Positions 26,390 through 33,540 of a DNA stretch of 64,000 nucleotides are shown here, in pieces. The DNA is taken from the NCBI RefSeq assembly GCF_023218935.1, contig NZ_JAJIAL010000006.1; one strand, written 5' to 3'. The position numbers and the translations under genes are program-made. Origin of the DNA: Fructobacillus cardui (GTDB lineage: Bacteria; Bacillota; Bacilli; Lactobacillales; Lactobacillaceae). Positions within the stretch are counted from its first letter, which is position 1. Each line of letters begins with the position of its first letter. The notes under the pieces are model-generated. The model saw only the letters and a program-made list of their open reading frames with translations. It searched no databases and was not told where the DNA came from.

Positions 26390-27281
26390 GGTGCTGTCCT
26401 CCTAACTGCAAAATTTTGTCTAATTTCAAATAATGGCGCACTTGAGGCAAAACCATCGCGATGGCCAGAATAATGGATGAAATCAGGTTCAAGTCATTGG
26501 TTGAGAAGCCAAGTTGCAAGACGGCCAGCAAAACCAGGCGATAGATAATGGAACCAATGATAACAGCAACCAGGCGCTGATTTAATGACAAATCACCAAA
26601 GGCAACTTCACCAATAATAATTGAAGCTAGGGCAATGACGATGATGCCGATTCCCATATTAATATCCGCAAAGCCGTTGTTTTGGGCAATAACGGCGCCA
26701 CCAAAGGCGATCATGGCGTTTGAGACCATCAGACCCATAATGATCATTTGGTCAGTTTTAATACCAAAAGCAGCAGCCATTTTGGCGTTATCACCTGTTG
26801 CGATGAAGGCTTGGCCGAGTTCCGTTTGTAGGAACCAGATTAAGGCGAGGGTAATCAAAACAATAATAATCAGGCCCACAAAGACGCCGTCAAAGTATTT
26901 TGGTAGACCTTCTAAGAATGGTGACGAGAAGATTGTCTTTTGGTTCAAGAGGGAAATATTGGCAGAGCCCATAATCCGGAGGTTAATGGACAGGCAGGCT
27001 GTCATAACCAAAATCCCGGATAGCAAAATCGGTATCTTACCTTTGGTATACAAAAGACCAGTTACTAAACCAGCTAGTGCACCAACGAAGACGGCGGCTA
27101 ATGTTGCCAGATAGGGGTTGGTCTCATGGGCAATCAGGGTAACAGCGGTCGCACCACCAAGTGGGAAGGAACCTTCAACCGTCATATCAGCGAAGTTTAA
27201 AATTCTAAAGGTTAAGAACAGGGCCAGGCCCAAAACGGCCCACAAGATCCCTTGAGAAATACTTGAAACAACAATTGACAT
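26382..27281 (-). CDS. Tryptophan-type ABC transporter, permease (TrpY-like)
   Basis: A 299-residue BPD_transp_2-type permease with 8-9 membrane segments (GILWAVLGLALFLTFRILNFADMTVEGSFPLGGA). The last base of the binding-protein gene is the first of this gene's ATG (TAATG), so translation is coupled. It works with the ATPase downstream. Confidence 0.9.
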   Translation of the reverse strand: MSIVVSSISQGILWAVLGLALFLTFRILNFADMTVEGSFPLGGATAVTLIAHETNPYLATLAAVFVGALAGLVTGLLYTKGKIPILLSGILVMTACLSINLRIMGSANISLLNQKTIFSSPFLEGLPKYFDGVFVGLIIIVLITLALIWFLQTELGQAFIATGDNAKMAAAFGIKTDQMIIMGLMVSNAMIAFGGAVIAQNNGFADINMGIGIIVIALASIIIGEVAFGDLSLNQRLVAVIIGSIIYRLVLLAVLQLGFSTNDLNLISSIILAIAMVLPQVRHYLKLDKILQLGGQHHD

Positions 27282-28282
27282 TAGAAGACCTCCCCAGCTT
27301 TTTCAGCCTCTGCAACGATATCGGCAGGCAATATAATGCCAAGCGTTTTCGCTGTTTGTTGATTGATGACGTAATTTCCCTTAGTAACGTTGTAAACCGG
27401 CATCGTGGCCGTTTTCTTCTTGCCACTAAGGACTTGGGCAGCCATCCGACCAGCCTGATAACCAATTTCATACTGTGAATTAGAGAAAGTAACCAAACCA
27501 CCGTCTTTCACCATTGAGTCTGCAGCCGGAATAACAGCTACATGCGCTTGGTTAGCGACGGCAACCAAAGTCTTCATCGCCGTGGCGACACCATTATCTT
27601 GTGGTGCGTAAACAGCGTCGACTTGGCTGACCATGGTGGTTGCAACCTGTTGCATGTCATTAGTGGAAGCAATCGTATAGTTTTTGACTTGATAACCGGC
27701 CTTTTTTAATGCATTAGCCATTTTTTTCGCATTATAAGTACCACCAGCATCAGAAGAAGTGGAAATGATTCCGATTTTCTTCGCCTTTGGTAAGACTTCC
27801 TTGAAGACAGCAACTTGCTTTTCATAAGGAGAGTCACCACCGACCCCAGTAATGTTAGCGCCAGGATGAGCATCTGATTTCACCAACTTAGAGCCGCTAG
27901 GGTTGGTAATTCCTGCTAGGATAACGGGGGTCTTACCATCGGCTGCCTTGGCCAAAGAAAGGGCTGCTGGCGTAGCGATTCCAACGGTTAAGTCTTCGTT
28001 TTTATTGGCAAAGTTTTGTGCCATTGTTTTCAAATTAGCTTGGTCCGCTTGCGCGTTTTGATAGTCGATCTTCACGTTTTTGCCGGCTTTGTAATCACCA
28101 TCAGCCAGCCCGGCCACCACTCCTTGGTGAATTTGATCCAAGGCAGGGTGAGTGACTAATTGCAAAATACCCACGGTGGGGATGCCTTTTTTCGTACTCG
28201 TGTTGCTATTGCCCGTGGTGAAAAAGGCAACGACTAGGAAAAGGGCGATGAATGATGTCACGGTTAGTAGACGTTTATTCAT
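27281..28282 (-). CDS. Tryptophan-type ABC transporter, substrate-binding protein (TrpX-like)
   Basis: A 333-residue ABC_sub_bind (PF04392-like) protein. The N-terminal hydrophobic segment (about 5-23) has no lipobox Cys, so it is probably membrane-anchored. GIPTVGILQLVTHPALDQIHQGVVAGL and DAVYAPQDNGVATAM are typical. It is the first structural gene after a leader carrying tandem Trp codons and a terminator; regulation by tryptophan is inferred from that. Confidence 0.9.
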   Translation of the reverse strand: MNKRLLTVTSFIALFLVVAFFTTGNSNTSTKKGIPTVGILQLVTHPALDQIHQGVVAGLADGDYKAGKNVKIDYQNAQADQANLKTMAQNFANKNEDLTVGIATPAALSLAKAADGKTPVILAGITNPSGSKLVKSDAHPGANITGVGGDSPYEKQVAVFKEVLPKAKKIGIISTSSDAGGTYNAKKMANALKKAGYQVKNYTIASTNDMQQVATTMVSQVDAVYAPQDNGVATAMKTLVAVANQAHVAVIPAADSMVKDGGLVTFSNSQYEIGYQAGRMAAQVLSGKKKTATMPVYNVTKGNYVINQQTAKTLGIILPADIVAEAEKAGEVF

Positions 28283-28330
28283 TTTTTACTCCTTCAAACT
28301 TCTAATATACTGGCCCAGGCAAGTTTTAGA

Positions 28331-28377
28331 CAAAAAGAAAAGCCTGCCTGGGTATTGTGGTTAAACCCAAACAGACT
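28331..28377 (-). terminator. Attenuator terminator in trpXYZ-like leader
   Basis: A 13-bp stem with G-T pairs (AGTCTGTTTGGGT with ACCCAGGCAGGCT) and a T-rich tail on the minus strand, 49 bases before the binding-protein start. The upstream CCCAAC (28413-28408) can pair with GTTTGGG of its 5' arm and may serve as antiterminator. Confidence 0.8.
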
Positions 28378-28404
28378 TTTAATGAATTGCAGTATTGCAA
28401 AAGA

Positions 28405-28465
28405 GCCGGTTGGGACAAAACTGTTGTCACAGCTTGTCCAATCGACGAGCTGCTTTCCTACCGGC
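28405..28465 (-). promoter_or_regulatory. Leader stem overlapping Trp leader peptide
   Basis: GCCGGT (28465-28460), immediately after the Trp codons and running into the stop codon, pairs with ACCGGC (28410-28405). This encloses a hairpin GGACAAGCTGT / ACAGTTTTGTCC. A ribosome stalled on the Trp codons would cover GCCGGT and free the sequence next to the candidate antiterminator. Confidence 0.6.
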
Positions 28466-28505
28466 GCCACCATTGGCGGTTAGATTGTGAAGCAAACTGA
28501 CGCAT
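28458..28505 (-). CDS. Trp leader peptide MRQFASQSNRQWWRR
   Basis: A 15-codon ORF with AAGGAG 6 bases before its ATG, ending with two adjacent Trp codons (TGGTGG at 28472-28467) just before CGC CGG TAG. It lies between the promoter and the attenuator terminator of the trpXYZ-like operon, as in the classical trp leader. Tandem Trp codons in such a short ORF are very unlikely by chance. Probably senses charged tRNA-Trp. Confidence 0.85.
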   Translation of the reverse strand: MRQFASQSNRQWWRR

Positions 28506-28539
28506 ACGCGACTCCTTAAAACATCTAAAAGTTAAGTTA

Positions 28540-28568
28540 AGCATACAAGACGGGACTAGGCCTGTCAA
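28540..28568 (-). promoter_or_regulatory. Promoter of trpXYZ-like operon
   Basis: TTGACA (28568-28563), 17-bp spacer, TATGCT (28545-28540). Transcription would begin about 25 bases before the leader peptide start. Confidence 0.8.
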
Positions 28569-28618
28569 GAAAAAATGAAAAAGTTATCAGAAAAGTCTAC
28601 AATAACGTTAAGAGAAAA

Positions 28619-29224
28619 TTAGTCTTGGAAGAAACGGAAACGAACGTCTTCTGCTAAGTAGTCCTTGTCGCCTGCAGGAGCAACGATTGAACCAAATGGC
28701 ATTTGACCACGCAAAGTCCAGTTTTCAGGCAAGTTGAATTCCTTGGCAACGGCTGCATCAATCAATGGGTTGTAGTGTTGCAATGAAGCCCCAATGCCTT
28801 CTTCAGCTAAGCGCAACCAAACGGCGTAAAGTGAGATACCAACTGCTTCTTCTGCCCAATCAGGGAAGTTGTTAGCGTAAAGTGGGAAGCCCTCTTGCAA
28901 GCCCTTGACGATGGTTGTGTCAGTATAGAACAAAACAGTACCAAAGCCGGCCTTGAAAGCACCGTCAACCTTGGCCTTCGTAGCAGCAAAGGCTTCTTCA
29001 TCAGCAGAAACCTTCTTCAATTCAGCTAATGTGATATCCCACAAACGATCGTGTGCTGCACCAGTCAAAACAACGGCTTGTGTTGATTGTGAGTTAAAGG
29101 CTGATGGTGTGTTTTCAATGGCTTCTTTAATAATTGAATTAAATTCTTCAGGAGTTTGTTGAACGTCCTTACCAAGGGCGTAAATTGAACGACGCTTCTT
29201 TTGTAAATCGATGAATTCTGACAT
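28619..29224 (-). CDS. Nitroreductase-family protein (Frm2/CinD-like)
   Basis: A 201-residue flavin-binding nitroreductase fold beginning SEFIDLQKKRRSIYALG. SAFNSQSTQAVVLTG and ISLYAVWLRLAEEGIGASLQHYNP fit the Frm2/Hbn1/CinD subgroup of NAD(P)H-dependent oxidoreductases linked to oxidative or metal stress. It is divergent from an Rrf2-type regulator 85 bases away, which probably controls it. Confidence 0.88.
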   Translation of the reverse strand: MSEFIDLQKKRRSIYALGKDVQQTPEEFNSIIKEAIENTPSAFNSQSTQAVVLTGAAHDRLWDITLAELKKVSADEEAFAATKAKVDGAFKAGFGTVLFYTDTTIVKGLQEGFPLYANNFPDWAEEAVGISLYAVWLRLAEEGIGASLQHYNPLIDAAVAKEFNLPENWTLRGQMPFGSIVAPAGDKDYLAEDVRFRFFQD

Positions 29225-29309
29225 ATTTCTGTCTCCTTGTTGGTTGCATTTTTTAAAAGTACAACACTATGTTATAATAGACTTTAGAAAAATACAAGGA
29301 CTAATTTTT
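29225..29309. promoter_or_regulatory. Divergent promoter region, nitroreductase/Rrf2
   Basis: On the plus strand TGTTATAAT (29271-29278 region) is an extended -10 for the Rrf2 gene. On the minus strand AAGGAG precedes the nitroreductase ATG. The partial dyad AACACTATGTT overlaps the -10 and is a candidate Rrf2 operator. Confidence 0.55.
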
Positions 29310-29747
29310 ATGAAACCATCATTACGATTAACAAATGCGCTCCACATCCTTGTTTATGTGGCAACCGCGCGCCCAACAGATTCATTAAGCTCCGCTACGA
29401 TTGCGGGTTCCATTAATACCAACCCGTCACGCGTGCGAGCACTTTTAGCTGAATTGCAGAATGCTAATATTTTGTGTCGGCAGGGTCCTTATCCTGGCCG
29501 TCCTGTGCTGGCAAAAGATAGTAAGGACATTACCTTTGCAGAGGTCTTGCAGGCCGTTGAGGACTGTGCAGCCGTTTTTGCCTTGGATAAGCACACCAAC
29601 CCTGACTGTCCAGTCGGTTCTTCAATTGGTTCGGCCCTGTCAAAGTATTATGGTGAAATCGACCAAGCGGTGATGGCCGTGATGGGTGAGATGACGCTTT
29701 TTGATCTTGTCGAAGACGTCAAAAAGAACCAAACGCTGCCAATTTGA
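29310..29747 (+). CDS. Rrf2-family transcriptional regulator
   Basis: A 145-residue winged-helix regulator: MKPSLRLTNALHILVYVATA, SATIAGSINTNPSRVRALLAELQNANIL, then VEDCAAVFALDKHTNPDCPVGSSIG. The two Cys of the last segment match sites used by Rrf2/IscR/NsrR proteins to hold iron-sulfur clusters or sense redox state. The start at 29310 follows AAGGA. Likely regulates the divergent nitroreductase. Confidence 0.88.
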   Translation: MKPSLRLTNALHILVYVATARPTDSLSSATIAGSINTNPSRVRALLAELQNANILCRQGPYPGRPVLAKDSKDITFAEVLQAVEDCAAVFALDKHTNPDCPVGSSIGSALSKYYGEIDQAVMAVMGEMTLFDLVEDVKKNQTLPI

Positions 29748-29750
29748 GCA

Positions 29751-29779
29751 TTGATTGCGTGATAGAATCTTCTTATATA
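29751..29779 (+). promoter_or_regulatory. Promoter of crcB pair
   Basis: TTGATT (29751-29756), 17-bp spacer, TATATA (29774-29779). No fluoride riboswitch is visible between it and the start codon. Confidence 0.6.
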
Positions 29780-29795
29780 GAAAGTAGGCGACATC

Positions 29796-30212
29796 ATGAC
29801 AGTTGAAACGAATCGAAAAATTGAAGGATTGGTGGTTTTCCTTGGAGGTGCGATTGGGGGCTTGTTCCGCTATTTATTAAGCTTTGTGCCAGTCATTGGC
29901 GAATGGCCACTGACGACGATGCTGATTAACTGGCTGGGCGCCTTTTTGCTGGCCTTCTTGGGCGCTTATTTGATTGGGAAGATGGAACGCCCCGCTTACT
30001 GGCAATCATTTTTGGGTACCGGCATCATGGGTGGGTTTACAACCTTTGGGACCATGATTTTACAAACCGTCCATCTTGGCTTGCATCAACCATTTTTGGC
30101 CTTTTCTTATCTTTTCCTTTCGCTTTTTGGTGGTCTAGCATTGGTGATTGCCGGACAGTTGACCGCTCGAGCCGTTTTGAATCCAAATCAGAAGGGGGTC
30201 AGCCATGCTTGA
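29796..30212 (+). CDS. crcB: Fluoride channel subunit CrcB/FluC 1
   Basis: A 138-residue four-helix membrane protein with the Fluc hallmarks GGAIGGLFRYLLS, the conserved Asn in LINWLGAF and GGFTTFGT. Fluc channels are antiparallel dimers that export F-. Tandem crcB genes usually give heterodimers. It overlaps the next gene by 8 bases. Confidence 0.93.
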   Translation: MTVETNRKIEGLVVFLGGAIGGLFRYLLSFVPVIGEWPLTTMLINWLGAFLLAFLGAYLIGKMERPAYWQSFLGTGIMGGFTTFGTMILQTVHLGLHQPFLAFSYLFLSLFGGLALVIAGQLTARAVLNPNQKGVSHA

Positions 30213-30564
30213 AAACTACCTGCTCGTGATGATTGGTGCCGGGCTCGGGGCCCTTTTACGCTATCTGTTACTGATTTGGTGGCCGCAACGGTTTGATTTG
30301 TTTACCGGAGTCTGGGCGGTTAATATCCTTGGATCGTTTTTACTTGGTATTCTTTCAAGTATCGGTCAAGGTTCCCATGCCGTCTTGTTGACGCAAACTG
30401 GTTTTTTGGGTGGATTGACCACCTTTTCAACGATGATGACCCAGGCGAAGCAAAGAGATGGCCTTTTTAAGCAACTACTTTATTTATTCGTGCAGGTTCT
30501 CGCAGGGGCCATTGCTTTCCTCTTAGGTCAAGTCCTAGCAGGGGCCGGTTCGTTAGTATGGTAA
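30205..30564 (+). CDS. crcB: Fluoride channel subunit CrcB/FluC 2
   Basis: A 119-residue partner subunit with GAGLGALLRYLL, AVNILGSFLLG and GGLTTFST. It overlaps the first subunit gene, so translation is coupled. It contributes the second half of the fluoride pores. Confidence 0.93.
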   Translation: MLENYLLVMIGAGLGALLRYLLLIWWPQRFDLFTGVWAVNILGSFLLGILSSIGQGSHAVLLTQTGFLGGLTTFSTMMTQAKQRDGLFKQLLYLFVQVLAGAIAFLLGQVLAGAGSLVW

Positions 30565-30591
30565 AATAGCCCTTGGGATTAGGAGCAACTT

Positions 30592-31485
30592 ATGACAAAG
30601 AAAACAGCAGTAATCGTGGATTCATCGGCGGCGTTGCCGGCCGAAATCCGCCGTTCATATGGAATTGAGGAAGTGTCAATTCCGATTTTATTTGGCCAAG
30701 AAACTTATATGGGTGGCCAGGATTTAACTTCTCTAGCTGATTTGGTTGAATTAATGACTAAAAAAGATGTTTTGCCAACGACATCGCAACCAAGTCCATT
30801 TGAATGGGAACAGGCTTTGAACCAGGCCGTCCAGGCTGGCTATACAGAAGCCATCATCATTACCCTGTCTTCAGGAATTTCAGGTGCCTTGCAAACGGCA
30901 AAGCTGGTTGCTGACGGTTTCGATGGCCTTGAAGAAATTCTTGTAGTCGATTCCAAATTGACTAACATGGGGCAGGCCAGTCAAGCTTTGTTGGCCGCTA
31001 AATTAGCCGAAAAGGGCCGTACTTTGGCCGAAATTGACCAAGCGCTCGCGGCTTTCCGTGAGGAACTGGGCGTTCGTTTGGTCGTCAACGATATTTCGCA
31101 TTTGAAGCGGACAGGCCGCCTATCGCGCGGCCAAGCTTTGATTGGTGGCTTATTGAATATTAAGCCAATCTTGTCCTTTGATATTGTCGGGGATGGGAAG
31201 ATTGGCGCCGTTGGCAAAGCACGAAAGATGTCCGGGGCAAAGGAGCAGATTCAAGAAGCCTTTGAAGACTACCTTCGGGCTGCTGATTTCCCAGTGCGCG
31301 CCTACATCATTGATGGTAATAATGCCAAATTAGGGGACAAATGGCTGAAAGATTTTCAGGCGAAGTACCCAACGGTTGCCTTTGAACGCGCCAGCATGGA
31401 TCCTGTCATTGGTGTGCATACTGGTGATGGGGCGATGGCCGTTATTTGGTCACATGACTGGCAAGACATGGCAAAAGAAGACTGA
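30592..31485 (+). CDS. DegV-family fatty-acid-binding protein (FakB-like)
   Basis: A 297-residue DegV protein. AVIVDSSAALP, TTSQPS (63-68), LSSGISGALQTA, GLLNIKPILSFDIVGDGKIGAVGKAR and the C-terminal GVHTGDGAMAVIW are characteristic. The family binds fatty acids and presents them to the FakA kinase for phospholipid synthesis. No fakA is nearby. Confidence 0.92.
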   Translation: MTKKTAVIVDSSAALPAEIRRSYGIEEVSIPILFGQETYMGGQDLTSLADLVELMTKKDVLPTTSQPSPFEWEQALNQAVQAGYTEAIIITLSSGISGALQTAKLVADGFDGLEEILVVDSKLTNMGQASQALLAAKLAEKGRTLAEIDQALAAFREELGVRLVVNDISHLKRTGRLSRGQALIGGLLNIKPILSFDIVGDGKIGAVGKARKMSGAKEQIQEAFEDYLRAADFPVRAYIIDGNNAKLGDKWLKDFQAKYPTVAFERASMDPVIGVHTGDGAMAVIWSHDWQDMAKED

Positions 31486-31506
31486 AATAGTCATTTAGAG
31501 TAAATA

Positions 31507-31535
31507 AAAAAGGCCAGCCGAACGGCTGACTTTTT
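31507..31535 (+). terminator. Terminator after degV
   Basis: AAAAAGG-CCAGCCG pairs with CGGCTG-ACTTTTT (short bulge), with a T run. Confidence 0.85.
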
Positions 31536-31579
31536 AGTAAGCAGATAAATATTGGTTAATGCCTGACTATCAAGATGGG

Positions 31580-31927
31580 TTAGGCAATTTTTTTGATACC
31601 CAAGGCAGGGTCCAATTCGCCACCGCGACCAGCCAATGAGTAACGCAAGTACTTTTCATTGACGTCAACGGTCATTTCTTCGTCCATTTGATCGGTTGAA
31701 TAAGGCTTAGCATAGATTTCACCAAGGTTTGAGTCAATCTTAGCACCAAATTCGGACAAATCAGTATCCTTATTGACGAACACGAGGTTAAATGACAAAG
31801 CCAAGGTGCAGTTTGCTTCGTCTGAGAATGGGCCAACGCCGTCGTCAAAGTCCAAGACCATCTTGACATCGTCGCCTAAGAACTTCTGCAAACGGTCAGC
31901 TGCTGCTGGTGTAAAAGTCAATTTCAT
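31580..31927 (-). CDS. HesB/IscA-like iron-sulfur biosynthesis family protein
   Basis: A 115-residue protein starting MKLTFTPAAADRLQKFL, like the HesB-like (YqkB-type) domain of Firmicutes. It has only one Cys (ANCTLAL), whereas true A-type Fe-S carriers have three, so cluster carriage is doubtful. GGAGG 8 bases upstream supports ATG 31927. Confidence 0.8.
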   Translation of the reverse strand: MKLTFTPAAADRLQKFLGDDVKMVLDFDDGVGPFSDEANCTLALSFNLVFVNKDTDLSEFGAKIDSNLGEIYAKPYSTDQMDEEMTVDVNEKYLRYSLAGRGGELDPALGIKKIA

Positions 31928-32079
31928 AAAATATTCCTCCAATTCATCTTTAAGTAACAAGATTAGTATATAATGTTTAACAATGTTTGTCAATTGGTAT
32001 AGTTGTTATTTGTTTTATTTTCACGATGACAATAGAGAAAATTCGTGCGACAGACAACTTTTAAGGGGTTTTATAAAAA

Positions 32080-32730
32080 ATGGAAATCAAAAAACATGGA
32101 AAAGCTTATCAGATTGTCTATGAGGTTTTAAATGCCGTTACCCATGGTCTTGGCTTTATCTTAGCTATTATCGCCAGTGTCTTTTTAGCGCTGAAAATGG
32201 TCGGTGATGGGCAGACGAGTGGCATTGAAATCGCGGCGGTCAGTATTTATTTGACCTCGGTATCACTGTTTTTACTGGCTTCGACACTTTTTCACTCACT
32301 GGTCTTTACTAGAGCGGCCAAGATTTTTCAATTTATGGATCATGCCGGTATTTACTTTGTGATATTAGGGTCCTACACGCCCTATACTTGGTTAGTTTTG
32401 AAGGGGTGTTGGGGGATTGGTATCTGGTCCGCCATTCTATTGATGACCATTGCCGGTCTGGTTTATGACTTGTTTCTGGTTGGTCGCTTTCCTTGGTTAT
32501 CTGTCCTGATTTACCTGGTGATGGGCTGGCTGATTATTATTGCTATGCCGTTATTGTGGACTGCTTTATCACCGGCTGCCTTTTGGTTACTATTAGCCGG
32601 CGGTGTGGTATACTCTCTTGGAACCATTTTTTACCTCGTACCAAAAATTCCCATGGGCCATGTTTACTGGCACGTTTTTGTTCTTGTTGGTGCCGGACTC
32701 ATGTACTGCTCAATATATTTAACTCTTTAG
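32080..32730 (+). CDS. Hemolysin III / PAQR family membrane protein
   Basis: A 216-residue seven-helix protein. Conserved motifs are ExxNxxTH (Glu15, Asn18, Thr21, His22), the Ser/His of ASTLFHS, DHAGIYFVILGSYTP and the C-terminal HVYWHVFV with two His; these residues bind zinc in PAQR proteins. The family is annotated hemolysin III, but the cell function is unclear (lipid or membrane homeostasis). Followed 20 bases later by the carbonic anhydrase gene. Confidence 0.92.
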   Translation: MEIKKHGKAYQIVYEVLNAVTHGLGFILAIIASVFLALKMVGDGQTSGIEIAAVSIYLTSVSLFLLASTLFHSLVFTRAAKIFQFMDHAGIYFVILGSYTPYTWLVLKGCWGIGIWSAILLMTIAGLVYDLFLVGRFPWLSVLIYLVMGWLIIIAMPLLWTALSPAAFWLLLAGGVVYSLGTIFYLVPKIPMGHVYWHVFVLVGAGLMYCSIYLTL

Positions 32731-32750
32731 ATTGAAAGAAGGTCAAAAAG

Positions 32751-33398
32751 ATGGAAAAGCTGGATTATCGCTTTCAAAGTGCCTGGACAGCCACTGCGTT
32801 AAGCAACCTAGAGTCGCCAATTGCGATTGAAAAATCAGCCGTTGTCACAGGTGATGACTGGCAGGTTGATTGGACTGATTTTCAAAACACACCGGTCAAG
32901 AAGAGTCCGGAAGTGATTGGTGATCAATTTTATTGCCAGGGCCAGCTGATTTTAAACCAGCAAGCTTGGAATGTCGTTCGTTTTCATATTCATGATGGCG
33001 CTGAACACCTGATTGATGGTCAGCGCGATGCGGCTGAGATTCACATTGTTTGTCAAAATCAGTTTGGCCAAACCTTGGTGGTCGGGGCCTTTGCCGAAGT
33101 CGACGAAAAGCACCCTGTCATCTTCGCTCCGCTTTTTTCGGAAGAAAAAAAGACCGTTAATTTGCAGGATTTGCTGCCTGTTGAAAAAACGGGCTGCTTT
33201 AGCTATATGGGGTCGTTAACCACACCCCCGTTGAAAAAAGACATTAATTGGTTCTTGTTAGACAAACCGGTGGGGATAAATCCTAAAGATTTGGCAACTT
33301 TTGCCGAAGCCTATCCGGATAACTACCGAAATTGCCAGCCCTTATCCGGGCGGGCGGTGGTTTATCACCACTTATCAACGGTGAAAAAATCAAAGTAA
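32751..33398 (+). CDS. Alpha-class carbonic anhydrase, cytoplasmic
   Basis: A 215-residue zinc enzyme for CO2/bicarbonate interconversion. RFHIHDGAEH carries two zinc-ligand His (FHxH) and AEIHIV the third. The substrate-site motif is SLTTPPL. There is no signal peptide although alpha-class enzymes are usually exported, so it likely supplies bicarbonate for carboxylases inside the cell. It is in tandem with the HlyIII gene and ends at a strong terminator. Confidence 0.92.
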   Translation: MEKLDYRFQSAWTATALSNLESPIAIEKSAVVTGDDWQVDWTDFQNTPVKKSPEVIGDQFYCQGQLILNQQAWNVVRFHIHDGAEHLIDGQRDAAEIHIVCQNQFGQTLVVGAFAEVDEKHPVIFAPLFSEEKKTVNLQDLLPVEKTGCFSYMGSLTTPPLKKDINWFLLDKPVGINPKDLATFAEAYPDNYRNCQPLSGRAVVYHHLSTVKKSK

Positions 33399-33402
33399 GT
33401 GC

Positions 33403-33423
33403 AAAAGCCCTTCGGGCTTTTTT
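33403..33423 (+). terminator. Terminator after carbonic anhydrase
   Basis: AAAAGCCC / GGGCTTTTTT with TTC loop. Confidence 0.9.
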
Positions 33424-33540
33424 CAATGCCGTTTGTCTTCTTTTTGATCTAAGGCTAAAATTGATAGATGTAAAGTGAGCTTCTCTAACAAATGAGGATC
33501 TTCTTTGATTTCATTCGTCATTTAAAAGGGGATTTTTTTC

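Noticed and set aside
29748..29795. Fluoride riboswitch upstream of the crcB pair
   Set aside because: The 48-base region is too short and lacks the crcB-motif core sequence.
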